Positions 1 through 7,783 of a DNA stretch of 64,000 nt are shown here, piece after piece. The notes beneath the pieces were generated by a model. It was given only the letters and a program-made list of their open reading frames with translations, was not told where the DNA came from and searched no databases. The translations under genes were made by a program, and so were the position numbers. This DNA comes from CAVZBW01 sp963778465. GTDB taxonomy: Bacteria; Actinomycetota; Acidimicrobiia; Acidimicrobiales; RAAP-2. The DNA lies in NCBI GenBank assembly GCA_963778465.1, contig CAVZUK010000003.1, positions 1,054,001-1,118,000 of the forward strand, written 5' to 3'. Numbering within the stretch: position 1 is the first letter of the stretch; each line of letters starts with the position of its first letter.

Positions 1-31
1 CTTTGGTGCAGCCGGGGGAGACGCGTTCGTC

Positions 32-889
32 GTGAGCGCAGAGACCACCGGGCAGCGACGCACCGCCATCGAGCCCGTCTTGGATGATCTCGGTGCATGG
101 GATCTTGACGTGCGGGATCGCCCGTCGGAGCTCGAGGCGGGCGCGGCACTCTGCCGCAGTGCTGGATACTTCGCCATCCCCTATCCGATAGCCGAGCGCC
201 TTTCCCGTCCCAAGGACGTCCAAAGCGACGCCATGGTGGTGGTAGACGACCGCCGTCCACAGGCTCCCGCTGACGGACTGGGGTGGAAGTGGATCACGAT
301 CGACCTTCGTGGGTCCCGGAGTCGAGGACAGGCGACGGGTCCTGGGCCATCGGCCCCAAGGTCATCGCCCTTTGTGGTTGATCTCGATCTCGAGCCCATG
401 GATGAGGCAGATCAACGAGAGCTCGCTCTCGGGCTGGTACTGCCATGCTGGACTCTGCTCGGATATCTCGATCGAGCCATCGAGCTGACCCGATCACATG
501 TGATCCAGCGACATCAATTCGGGGCGCCCCTTGCCTCGCTGCAGGGGGTCCAGTTCGAGCTGACCGAGGCCGAAGTGGAGCACGTCGGTCTCGAGGTCTT
601 GGCCAACTATGGACTGTGGAGCCTCCAGTCGGGCCGGTCGACCGCGTTCGACGACGCGCTCGCCCTGCGCTCAGCGGCTCTCGAAGCTGCGGACATCGTG
701 TTTCGGGTCGCTCATCAGCTGCACGGTGCTCTTGGCTTTTGCGACGAAACCATGCTCTCGTGGTTGTCACGGTACAGCACGCCTCTTCGGAGATTGCCCA
801 TGGGCCTCTCGCAATGCAGGGCGATCCTTGCCAGGCAGTTGGGTGCATCACCGCTCGAGGGCATCTTCACCGAGCCTGGTATCGCATGA
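32..889 (+). CDS. Acyl-CoA dehydrogenase family protein, short form
   Basis: The C-terminal half looks like the helical domain of acyl-CoA dehydrogenases: about residues 150-250 carry a RHQFGAPLASLQGVQFELTE segment and then an AHQLHGALGFCDE segment, the places where the family has its RxxFGxxL and hxGxGF motifs. The N-terminal half is short and diverged. At 285 aa it is well below the 380-400 aa of a full enzyme, so it probably acts as one half of a two-gene acyl-CoA dehydrogenase, as in the pairs at 12554/13602 and 50611/49431, with its partner upstream of the window. The GTG start at 32 follows GGGGGAG at 14-20. An SDR gene follows 61 bp downstream. The family is fairly secure; activity and substrate are unknown. 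Confidence 0.75.
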   Translation: MSAETTGQRRTAIEPVLDDLGAWDLDVRDRPSELEAGAALCRSAGYFAIPYPIAERLSRPKDVQSDAMVVVDDRRPQAPADGLGWKWITIDLRGSRSRGQATGPGPSAPRSSPFVVDLDLEPMDEADQRELALGLVLPCWTLLGYLDRAIELTRSHVIQRHQFGAPLASLQGVQFELTEAEVEHVGLEVLANYGLWSLQSGRSTAFDDALALRSAALEAADIVFRVAHQLHGALGFCDETMLSWLSRYSTPLRRLPMGLSQCRAILARQLGASPLEGIFTEPGIA

Positions 890-950
890 CGGCGAGCGAG
901 ATGCCGGACGTCGAGCAAACGCAGGCCGATGGGAAGGGGAGAAGGGGAAC

Positions 951-1727
951 TTGACGGACACGGACGTCGGCTTGGGCGCACTGTTCGATCTGAGCGGAAG
1001 GGCGGCGATCGTGACCGGCGCATCGTCCGGTCTCGGTGAAAGGCTGGCGAGAGCACTCGCCGAGGCGGGCGCGCGTGTCGCGGTCACGGCGCGGCGCAGC
1101 GGCCGACTCGAGCAGCTCGCCTCGGACATCGGCGGGACCGCACTTCCCGCCGACCTGCTCGATCTCGAGTCGATCCCCGACCTTGTAGCGAGAGCAGCAG
1201 ATCTTGTCGGAAGCCCGGAGATACTGATCAATGCGGCCGGAAACCGGGTGTCCGACCGCTCCGCGGAAAACGAACCGCTCGAAGCCATCCGCGACACGAT
1301 CGACCTCAATCTCGTTGCGCCCTTCCGTTTGGCCCAATCCGTGTATCCGCACATGGCAGCCATGAACCGGGGTTCGATCGTGAACGTCTCCTCCATCAGT
1401 GGGCACGTCGGCGTCCCCGGGATTCCCCAAGCCTCCTATGCGGCAAGCAAGATGGGTCTCACCGGCCTCACGGCCGAACTCGCCATACAGTGGGCACCTC
1501 GTTCGATCCGGGTCAACACGGTCGCACCGGGATTCTTCCGAAGCGAGATCACCCAGCCGCTTTACGAGACCGAGCGGGGTCGATCCTGGCTCGGGAGGAA
1601 CACCCCGTTGCCCTATACGGCCACGCCGACGGACCTCGTTGGGATGGTGCTCTGCCTTGCGAGCGACGCCGGAAGATTTGTGACCGGCCAGACCATTGTC
1701 GTCGACGGCGGATGGGTCGCCCGATAG
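951..1727 (+). CDS. SDR family oxidoreductase
   Basis: This is a classical short-chain dehydrogenase of 258 aa. The cofactor motif TGASSGLG lies near residue 23, a NAAG motif near residue 90, a catalytic Ser in NVSSISG near 147, and YAASK near 162. The end ITGQ-type strand reads VTGQTIVVDGGW, typical of the family. A TTG start at 951 is chosen because GGAGAAGGGG lies just upstream and the SDR fold begins about 13 residues later; the frame is open further upstream but that part overlaps the previous gene and has no SDR similarity. It lies between an acyl-CoA dehydrogenase and a second SDR, all on the same strand, so it probably oxidises a hydroxyl or 3-hydroxyacyl intermediate. The substrate cannot be read from sequence. 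Confidence 0.85.
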   Translation: MTDTDVGLGALFDLSGRAAIVTGASSGLGERLARALAEAGARVAVTARRSGRLEQLASDIGGTALPADLLDLESIPDLVARAADLVGSPEILINAAGNRVSDRSAENEPLEAIRDTIDLNLVAPFRLAQSVYPHMAAMNRGSIVNVSSISGHVGVPGIPQASYAASKMGLTGLTAELAIQWAPRSIRVNTVAPGFFRSEITQPLYETERGRSWLGRNTPLPYTATPTDLVGMVLCLASDAGRFVTGQTIVVDGGWVAR

Positions 1728-1764
1728 TTCGGCGGTTCCCCGCCCGACAAAGGAGTCGCAGGCG

Positions 1765-2634
1765 ATGACCGATATCGCTGGACGAGTGGCAATCGTGACC
1801 GGCGGTGGGAGTGGCGTCGGGCAGGCACTGGCGCTTGCGCTGGCGCGCCGAGGAGCCGCCGTCGCCGTGGCCGACCTGTGGAAGGAGCGCGCGGTCGAGG
1901 TCTCCGGCGAGATCAACGGCGATGGAGGCTTCGCCGTGGCAATCCAGTGTGACGTCTCGGACCCGACCTCGGTAACCGAGATGCACGGCCAGGTGTCCGC
2001 ATCGCTGGGTGAACCCTCCCTCCTGTTCGCCAACGCCGGCGTCGCTTCCTTGGAGCCGCTGGCCGAGATGGAGCGCAGCGACGTGGCCTGGGTCTTCGGC
2101 GTCAACCTCATGGGTGTCGTCCACTGCCTGGAGGAGTTCTTGCCACAAATCGTGCGAACGGGCAGCGGCCACGTGATCGCGACGTCCTCCATCGCCGGGC
2201 TCATTCCCGAGTCGTTGTCGAATCACGGGCCCTATGCCGGATCCAAGGCCGGGCTCATCGGACTGATGCTCAACCTGCGTTTGGAGCTCGCACTCGTAGG
2301 CGTCGGGTGCACCGTGGTGTGCCCTGGCGGCGTCGTCACGCGAATCGGCGAATCCGGGGCGAACCGACCGGAGCGCTTCGGGGGCCCGTCGAAACGACCC
2401 ATGGGCGACACCACGATGCAGATGCCCCAGCCGGTGAGGTTTCGGCCGCCCGACGAAGTGGCACGAATGATCCTCCAGGCCGTCGAGGACGACCAGCCCA
2501 TGGTGATCACCGATGCCAGTCAACGCGAGTACTTCCTTCGCAGCTACGTCGATCTCGTGCTCTCGGCGTTCGACCGTGCCGCCGACTTCGACGCCGAGCC
2601 TCCTGGCGGTCCGAAGCCCCTTCTGAGTCAGTGA
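1765..2634 (+). CDS. SDR family oxidoreductase
   Basis: This 289-aa classical SDR has TGGGSGVG near residue 13, NAGV near 91, SSIAG near 141 and YAGSK near 156. AGGAG at 1750-1754 precedes the ATG at 1765 with normal spacing. The C-terminal extension after the catalytic core (FRPPDEVARMILQAVEDDQ) resembles SDRs whose genes sit among steroid- and terpenoid-type catabolic genes; that is a family impression rather than proof of substrate. It follows the SDR at 951 by 37 bp and probably shares a transcript with it. Its stop codon overlaps the 3' end of the convergent molybdenum hydroxylase gene by 7 bp. Confidence 0.88.
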   Translation: MTDIAGRVAIVTGGGSGVGQALALALARRGAAVAVADLWKERAVEVSGEINGDGGFAVAIQCDVSDPTSVTEMHGQVSASLGEPSLLFANAGVASLEPLAEMERSDVAWVFGVNLMGVVHCLEEFLPQIVRTGSGHVIATSSIAGLIPESLSNHGPYAGSKAGLIGLMLNLRLELALVGVGCTVVCPGGVVTRIGESGANRPERFGGPSKRPMGDTTMQMPQPVRFRPPDEVARMILQAVEDDQPMVITDASQREYFLRSYVDLVLSAFDRAADFDAEPPGGPKPLLSQ

Positions 2635-4964
2635 GAACGAGCCTCTTCGATCAACGTCCTCACCTGAGCGGGGCTGAGCGGGAGCCGGGTGACGGCGACG
2701 CCGAAGGGCGACAGGGCATCCGCCACCGAGTTCACGACCGCCGGCGGTGATCCGATGGCTCCACCCTCCCCGACACCCTTGTAGCCACCGGGTCCCAAGC
2801 TGGGTGTCTCTATATGCCCGTACTCGATCACGGGAGCCACGGTCGCCGTCGGGAGCAGGTAGTCCATCAAGGTCGTGGCGATCGGATTGCCCGCATCGTC
2901 GTACCCGAGGTCCTCGTAGAGGGCCCCGCCGATTCCCTGCAGAGTGCCGCCGGCGATCTGTCCCTCGACGACGCTCGGGTTGATCATGGGGCCGCAGTCT
3001 TCGCTGACGATGTATCGGAGGATCGTGACCCTGCCGGTCCTCGGATCGACCTCGCACGTACAGAGGTGGGTCGCGTTGACCCAGATGTTGGACTTCGCGG
3101 TGTAGCGGACGCTCGCCTCCAGTCCCGCCGGGACGCCGGGCGGAAGCGCCTCCGGTTGGAAGTAGGCGATCGCCGCCACCTCGGCCAGGGAGATGCCGAC
3201 CGACGGACTGCCTCGGACCGTCGCCCGGCTCTCTGCCAGCTCGATGTCCTCGGGAGCAGCCTCGAATCGGTGCGCCGCGATCGCCACGATCCGCTCCCGC
3301 AACACTGCGGACGTCTCCTTGATGGCACCGGCGGTCATCGAGCCGGACCGACTGCCCGCAGCCCCGGCGCCGAATCCCGTGACCGCTGTGTCCCCTTGGA
3401 TGGTCGCGACATCTTCGAGGTTGACGCCGAGGGCATCCGCCGTCAGCTGGACCACCGTCGTCTCGAGACTGTTTCCCGAAGACCCACCGGCCACGTAGAC
3501 GTTGACCTTTCCGGACGGTTCGATCCGGATGGTCGCCGCTTCGGTCGCGTAAGAGCCGTAGGCCGGCGTCGAGGGCTCTACGTAGGTCGACACCCCGACA
3601 CCGAGGTATCGCCCCTCTTCACGGGCCGCTCGCTGTTCGCCGCGAAATACGTCGTAGCCCAACATGGCGATCGCCTGTTCGAGCGTCTCGAGCGGCGAGA
3701 TGCGCTCGTAGGTCATACCGTTCGGGTTCGCGTACGGAAGCTCGTCCTGCCGGAGCAAATTGCGCCGGCGAAGCTCGATCGGATCCATCTCCATCTGCCG
3801 GGCCGCCCGGTCCAGTAGCACTTCGCGTGCCAGGGATTCGAACTGCCAAGGTCCGCGGTAGGGGGTTCGGCCTACCGTGTTCGTGTAGATCGCCTTGGTG
3901 GTGAAGGCCGCCTTCGGCACCCGGTAGGGACCCGGGAACAGGACCCCGACGGCGGCCGCCGTGAACACCGGCCAGGGCGTGGGGTACGCGCCGCAGTCGG
4001 AGACGAAGTCGATCTGGGCGGCTTGGATGTGGCCCTCGGCGTCGAAGGCCATCTTGACGTCGGCGTGCTCGTGGCGGGACTTCCCTGCTGCGAGCAGGTT
4101 CTCCTGCCGGTCCTCGATCCATTTCAGTGGTCCGGCGACCTTCCTGGCGGCCAACATCACGCACATCTCTTCGCGCTGGACCATGACCTTCTGCCCGAAT
4201 CCGCCCCCGGTGTCCCTCGCGACGACCCTGATCTTGTGTTCGGGGACCGCCAACAACCGTGAGCAGAACAAGCGCACCTCGTGTGGCGACTGCGTTGCCG
4301 CGAAGATCGTGAGATCACCCGTCGCCCGTGAATAGTCGACCACGATGCCGCGGCACTCCATCGGTGCGGCCGAGCACGACTGTTGGTGCAGGGAGGTCGA
4401 GACGACGTGTGCGACCGTCTGGTAGATCTCCTCGAGAGCAGCCGCAGGAAGCCCGGCGATCTCTCCCACGACGTTCGATCCGTGAGATTCGTGAACGAGG
4501 TGCTCATTCCATTCCGCCGTCGTGTAGTCGACGACCGCCGGGAGCGGCTCGTAGTCGACCTCGACGAGCTCCGCCGCGTCCTCTGCGATGTAGCGACTCT
4601 CCGCGACCACTAGTGCAACCGGATCGCCCACGAAGCGCACTTCTCCCTCGGCAAGCGGCGGACGCGGCGTCTCCGGGCTGTCCCGCCCCACGGAGGTGTG
4701 CCACTGCTCCCGAGCGTCGGGGTTCAGGTCCTCCGCCGTGAAGACGTGGCGCACTCCTGCCAACGACTCGGCGGCCTGGCGATCGATGCGACCCAGCCGA
4801 GCGCGTGGGTGAGGACTTCGGGCAAAGCACCCATGGAGCATCCCCGGAAGCCGGATGTCGTCCACGTACGTGCCACCACCGGTCAAGAGGCGGGGGTCCT
4901 CGACGCGTGCGACGCGCGCTCCCACGTAACGGGCCGCTCCTCCACGATGGCCAGAATCTTCCAT
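2628..4964 (-). CDS. Xanthine dehydrogenase/CO dehydrogenase-family molybdopterin-binding large subunit
   Basis: The 778-aa product matches the molybdopterin-binding large subunit of molybdenum hydroxylases over its full length: an N-terminal RVEDPRLLTGGGTYVDDI segment, GGGFGQK near residue 260, an active-site loop PYRGPWQFE near residue 366, and the GVGEGGAIGSPP motif with the base-catalytic Glu near residue 731. The loop differs from AYXCSFR of form I CO dehydrogenase and from AYRGAGR of form II, so CO oxidation is unlikely; hydroxylation of an organic substrate is the better guess. The ATG at 4964 begins the conserved part; the frame is open upstream but without family similarity. No [2Fe-2S] small subunit or FAD medium subunit gene lies nearby, so electron partners must come from elsewhere. 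Confidence 0.85.
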   Translation of the reverse strand: MEDSGHRGGAARYVGARVARVEDPRLLTGGGTYVDDIRLPGMLHGCFARSPHPRARLGRIDRQAAESLAGVRHVFTAEDLNPDAREQWHTSVGRDSPETPRPPLAEGEVRFVGDPVALVVAESRYIAEDAAELVEVDYEPLPAVVDYTTAEWNEHLVHESHGSNVVGEIAGLPAAALEEIYQTVAHVVSTSLHQQSCSAAPMECRGIVVDYSRATGDLTIFAATQSPHEVRLFCSRLLAVPEHKIRVVARDTGGGFGQKVMVQREEMCVMLAARKVAGPLKWIEDRQENLLAAGKSRHEHADVKMAFDAEGHIQAAQIDFVSDCGAYPTPWPVFTAAAVGVLFPGPYRVPKAAFTTKAIYTNTVGRTPYRGPWQFESLAREVLLDRAARQMEMDPIELRRRNLLRQDELPYANPNGMTYERISPLETLEQAIAMLGYDVFRGEQRAAREEGRYLGVGVSTYVEPSTPAYGSYATEAATIRIEPSGKVNVYVAGGSSGNSLETTVVQLTADALGVNLEDVATIQGDTAVTGFGAGAAGSRSGSMTAGAIKETSAVLRERIVAIAAHRFEAAPEDIELAESRATVRGSPSVGISLAEVAAIAYFQPEALPPGVPAGLEASVRYTAKSNIWVNATHLCTCEVDPRTGRVTILRYIVSEDCGPMINPSVVEGQIAGGTLQGIGGALYEDLGYDDAGNPIATTLMDYLLPTATVAPVIEYGHIETPSLGPGGYKGVGEGGAIGSPPAVVNSVADALSPFGVAVTRLPLSPAQVRTLIEEARSH

Positions 4965-5280
4965 GCTCGCCGAGTCCTGGTTGCGGTACCCCCCGGCCAC
5001 GGCGCAGAACGCTACACCGACGAACCGATCCTGCGCGTCCCCGCGCCCCCCTCCGCGACGTGCGAGGGCCGCTGGAAATGGCAAGGTACGAAAAGGTAAC
5101 TTGCAAATCGGGGTGGTGAGGCATCCCCTGCGCCCGAGACCGAGGAGCGGCGTGCGGCGTGTCCCTCGGTGTCCTTGCTGAGCCGAGCCACCACGATGGG
5201 TCCACCAGCGAGCCCTTCTCTGCCCGGCCCGTCTGATGTACGGTTTTGAATATAGGATTTGCACTAACCAAGGGAGGGTC
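4965..5280. other. Divergent intergenic region with one shared regulatory element
   Basis: This 316-bp gap separates the leftward molybdenum hydroxylase gene from the rightward amidohydrolase remnant. I see no coding similarity in it on either strand. It contains one copy of the element described at 5078-5108. An AT-rich patch at 5230-5262 (TTTTGAATATAGGATTTGC at 5244-5262) is the most likely promoter for the remnant downstream. Confidence 0.5.
5078..5108 (+). promoter_or_regulatory. Shared upstream element, copy A
   Basis: The site starts ATGGCAAGGTACGAAA and continues AGGTAACTTGCAAAT. It aligns almost without gaps with 21506-21536 (GTGGCAAACTACGAAA, then ACGCCACTTGCGAAA) and 35605-35635 (GTGGCAGACTAAGAGA, then ACGGCGCTTACGAAA). 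A consensus is RTGGCARRSTAMGARA followed by ASGNNRCTTRCRAAA. All copies are intergenic and precede catabolic genes. Whether it is a promoter or an operator is not clear from sequence; the neighbouring TetR paralogues at 20763 and 26858 are candidate binders by inference only. Confidence 0.5.
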
Positions 5281-5694
5281 ATGGTCAACGCCATCGCCGA
5301 GGGGCTGCCCGTGCTCGACGCCGACTCGCACCTGACCGAGCGACGCGACCTCTGGACCAGGCGGGCCCCGGCCAAGTACGAGGACCGGATTCTCCACGTC
5401 GAGCACATCGACGGCTAGGACACGTGGGTAGTGGACGGGGCGGCCATCGGAAATGCAGCAAGAGGCCGGCAACCGCCTCCTTCCGATGTCCATCCTTCCC
5501 GCTTGGAGCATCGAGGAGAGCGTGCGAGAGGCCGAGCGGGTCGCCGCCATGGGCATGCGGGGGATCAACATGAGCTCCGACCCCCATTCCCGAAGCCTCT
5601 CGAGCACGTAGCCGAGGCAATGGAAACGCTCCGACCGCAATCGCGTCGGCGCATCCTCGGAGAGAACGCGGGCGCCCTTTATCGGCTCAACTGA
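5281..5694 (+). pseudogene. Amidohydrolase remnant with internal deletions
   Basis: Three blocks match the intact amidohydrolase at 25492 in the correct order. Block 1 (5281-5418) encodes a start and LDADSHLTERRDLWTRRAPAK, parallel to IDADSHWTEPHDLFTKRAPAK at 25492, and then runs into a TAG. Block 2 (about 5453-5595), in another frame, encodes NRLLPMSILPAW and AAMGMRGINMSSDPH, parallel to NRLLPMPLLPAW and AGMGMRGVNMTSDPD. Block 3 (about 5595-5694) encodes RRRILGENAGALYRLN, parallel to QRKILGGNAQRLYRL. The intact gene spends about 1.16 kb on this; here 0.41 kb remains, with the metal-site core missing. GGGAGGG just before the ATG is retained. It cannot make a working enzyme. Confidence 0.85.
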
Positions 5695-5857
5695 CGAGCC
5701 GGCCGACGACGCGTGGTCCTCTGCGACGCTCGGCCGACCCTCGGTGCGACGCACCGACGCGCTGGACCCGTGCGAACCGGGGTGCTAGGCATTGGCTCGC
5801 AATAATGAAAACCGAAAGAGCGAAACTCAGGCTCAGGATCGGTTAGGGGGTCCCGTC

Positions 5858-6727
5858 ATGGAGTTCGGTCTGGCGTTCTCCAACATCGAACCGTTCGCGG
5901 GGCCGGCTGCTGCCGTCGGCATGGCGCAAGCGGCCGAACGCGCTGGCTTCGAATCGGTGTGGACGGTGGACCATGTCGTGATCCCCAAGGGCTACCGGTC
6001 GAAGTACCCATACGATCCCTCGGGGCGGATCCCTTCGGGCGAGGACACGATCTTTCCCGATCCGCTCATCTGGATGGCGTACGTGGCTCATGCCACCTCC
6101 GCTCTCCGGCTCGGTACCGCCATCCTGATCGTGCCCGAACGCAATCCCGTGGTCCTGGCGAAAGAACTGGCGACGCTGGACCATCTCTCCAACGGGAGAG
6201 TCATCCTCGGTGCCGGCATCGGGTGGCTCGAGGAGGAGTACGAGGCGATCGGGGTGCCCTTCGAGGGTCGTGGGCGGAGGGTGGAAGAGGCGATAGAGGC
6301 CATGCGGGCGCTCTGGAGCGAGGACGTCGCCAGCTACGACGGCGCCACCGTCGGCTTCACCGAGTGCTACCTCCGTCCCCAGCCTCCGGGCAAGGCGATC
6401 CCCGTCCATATCGGCGGTCACAGCCCGACCGCGGCACGGCGGGCCGGACGGATGGGAGACGGGTTCTTCCCCTTCGGGGTGGGGCGCGACGACGTTCCCG
6501 CTCTGCTCGACATGGTCCGGCGCAGTGCCGAGGAGGCCGGCCGCGATCCATCCTCGATCGAAGTCACGATGGACAGCTTCCTCCCTGGCGGGGAGGCGGC
6601 CCTCGCCGACGTGAAGGCGGTCGAGGCCGTAGGCGCCACCCGGGTGCTCCTGCCCGCAGCAATGTTCGGGCCGGAACCCGAGGAGGGATTGGCTCGCTAC
6701 GCCGACGAGGTGATCCGGCGGGTCTGA
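5858..6727 (+). CDS. LLM-class (probable F420-dependent) oxidoreductase
   Basis: The 289-aa protein is a luciferase-like TIM-barrel oxidoreductase. It starts MEFGLAFSNIEPF, has AAERAGFESVWTVDHVV near residue 30, LGTAILIVPERNPVVLAKELATLD near 85, SNGRVILGAGIGWLEEEYEAIG near 115 and an IPVHIGGHSPTAARRAGRMGDGF segment near 185. This layout is typical of the F420-dependent probable oxidoreductase group; FMN use cannot be excluded. I start it at the ATG at 5858, after TTAGGGGGT; a TTG at 5792 in frame adds 22 residues with no family match. The gene stands alone between an amidohydrolase remnant and a convergent hydrolase. Its substrate is unknown. Confidence 0.82.
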   Translation: MEFGLAFSNIEPFAGPAAAVGMAQAAERAGFESVWTVDHVVIPKGYRSKYPYDPSGRIPSGEDTIFPDPLIWMAYVAHATSALRLGTAILIVPERNPVVLAKELATLDHLSNGRVILGAGIGWLEEEYEAIGVPFEGRGRRVEEAIEAMRALWSEDVASYDGATVGFTECYLRPQPPGKAIPVHIGGHSPTAARRAGRMGDGFFPFGVGRDDVPALLDMVRRSAEEAGRDPSSIEVTMDSFLPGGEAALADVKAVEAVGATRVLLPAAMFGPEPEEGLARYADEVIRRV

Positions 6728-6738
6728 GCGATGGACCG

Positions 6739-6888
6739 ATGCAATGGAGCGAGGGAGATCAGGCCCGGGTCCACGACGGCCAGTACCCCGCCGCCACACA
6801 CGATGACGGCGTTGTCTACTGGCGCAACGCGCCGCCCATTCGCATGGCCGTTCCCGACGCGGTCGATTGTCCGGTTCCAGACGGGTAG
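6739..6888 (+). CDS. Possible small ORF of unknown function, 49 aa
   Basis: An ATG at 6739, 11 bp after the LLM gene stop, opens a 49-codon frame ending in TAG at 6886-6888. The product (starting MQWSEGDQARVHDG, with VVYWRNAPPIRM in the middle) matches no family I recognise. There is no clear ribosome-binding site. Because this region is rich in gene remnants, it may be a leftover tail of a larger gene rather than a real small gene. Low confidence. Confidence 0.2.
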   Translation: MQWSEGDQARVHDGQYPAATHDDGVVYWRNAPPIRMAVPDAVDCPVPDG

Positions 6889-6891
6889 CGG

Positions 6892-7752
6892 TCAACAGCG
6901 GTAGACGCGCTCGGCGTTCGCCGCAAAGAGCTTCTCCCGATCCGCGGCAGCGAGGCCGGAGGTGATGGCGGAGAAGGTCGAGTAGAGCTCGTCGAAGGTC
7001 CCGGCTGTGCTGTCGGGGGGAAAGTTCGAGGCGAAGAGGCATCGGTCAACCCCGAACACGTCGAGCACGTAGTCGATCCATCGCCGGAACACGTCGCTGC
7101 TCATCGTCTGGAAGGGCATGGCCAGGCCGGACAGTTTGCAGTGCACGTTGGGCCCCAGGGAGGCCAGCACGGCCATCCCCTTCGTCCAGAGCCCGAACTC
7201 CTCGTCGGTGTCGGCATGGGGCCAGCCGGTGTGCTCGATGACCACGGTCAGCTCACTCCACCCGTCGAGGTCTCGGGCGGCCTCTTGCAGCTGGTCGGGG
7301 TGGGCCATGAGGTCGAACACGAGGTTGCGCTCTTGGAGGGCCCGGAGGATCTCTGGAGCCGGGACGGCCCGTTCCATGTTCCCGCCCATCGGCCGGACGC
7401 CACGAAAGCGACTGGCGGCCATCTGGCGGTCGAGCTGCTCCTCGGCTTCGGCCACGTCGACCAGCGCGACGCCACCCACGATGGCGTCCGGGTGACCGGT
7501 GTCCTGCGCCTCGGCCTCCCGGGCCAGCGTCTCGCCGACGAAGTCGGAGGCGGCGGCAACGTGCACCATCTTTTGCACGTTCCAGTTGGCCGACTCGGAC
7601 AGGTAGATCTTCTGATCGAAATAGCGCGCCCAACCCGTGAGGTCGCCCATGCCCACGTCGCGGAGGCCCGTCAGATACGGGTACCACTCCGTGTTCGCCG
7701 GGTCCCAGAGGTGGATGTGGGCGTCCACGATACGTTGGATCTCCGGTGCCAT
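6892..7752 (-). CDS. TIM-barrel amidohydrolase (COG3618-like, lactonase-type)
   Basis: The 286-aa protein begins MAPEIQRIVDAHIHLWDP: an HxH metal motif at about residues 12-14 and the HLWDP signature typical of the fuconolactonase-like amidohydrolase-2 group. A metal-binding His in VVIEHTGWP lies near residue 180 and an Asp/Asn position in LFASNFPPDS near 245; in many relatives this reads FGSDWP or FASNFP. It probably hydrolyses a lactone or related ring ester, which would fit the BVMO gene upstream on the same strand: BVMOs make lactones. AAGGAGGAATCG directly before the ATG at 7752 is a strong ribosome-binding site. It is the last gene of a leftward run of three (BVMO, SDR fusion, this). 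Confidence 0.82.
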   Translation of the reverse strand: MAPEIQRIVDAHIHLWDPANTEWYPYLTGLRDVGMGDLTGWARYFDQKIYLSESANWNVQKMVHVAAASDFVGETLAREAEAQDTGHPDAIVGGVALVDVAEAEEQLDRQMAASRFRGVRPMGGNMERAVPAPEILRALQERNLVFDLMAHPDQLQEAARDLDGWSELTVVIEHTGWPHADTDEEFGLWTKGMAVLASLGPNVHCKLSGLAMPFQTMSSDVFRRWIDYVLDVFGVDRCLFASNFPPDSTAGTFDELYSTFSAITSGLAAADREKLFAANAERVYRC

Positions 7753-7783
7753 CGATTCCTCCTTGTCCGCGCCGCCCTGCCGG

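Noticed and set aside
2628..4964. Aerobic CO dehydrogenase large subunit (coxL)
   Set aside because: The active-site loop is PYRGPWQ rather than AYXCSFR or AYRGAGR, and coxS/coxM are absent.
5236..5418. Separate 60-aa protein gene upstream of the LLM oxidoreductase
   Set aside because: Its sequence is the N-terminal block of an amidohydrolase whose later blocks follow in other frames, so it is part of a remnant.
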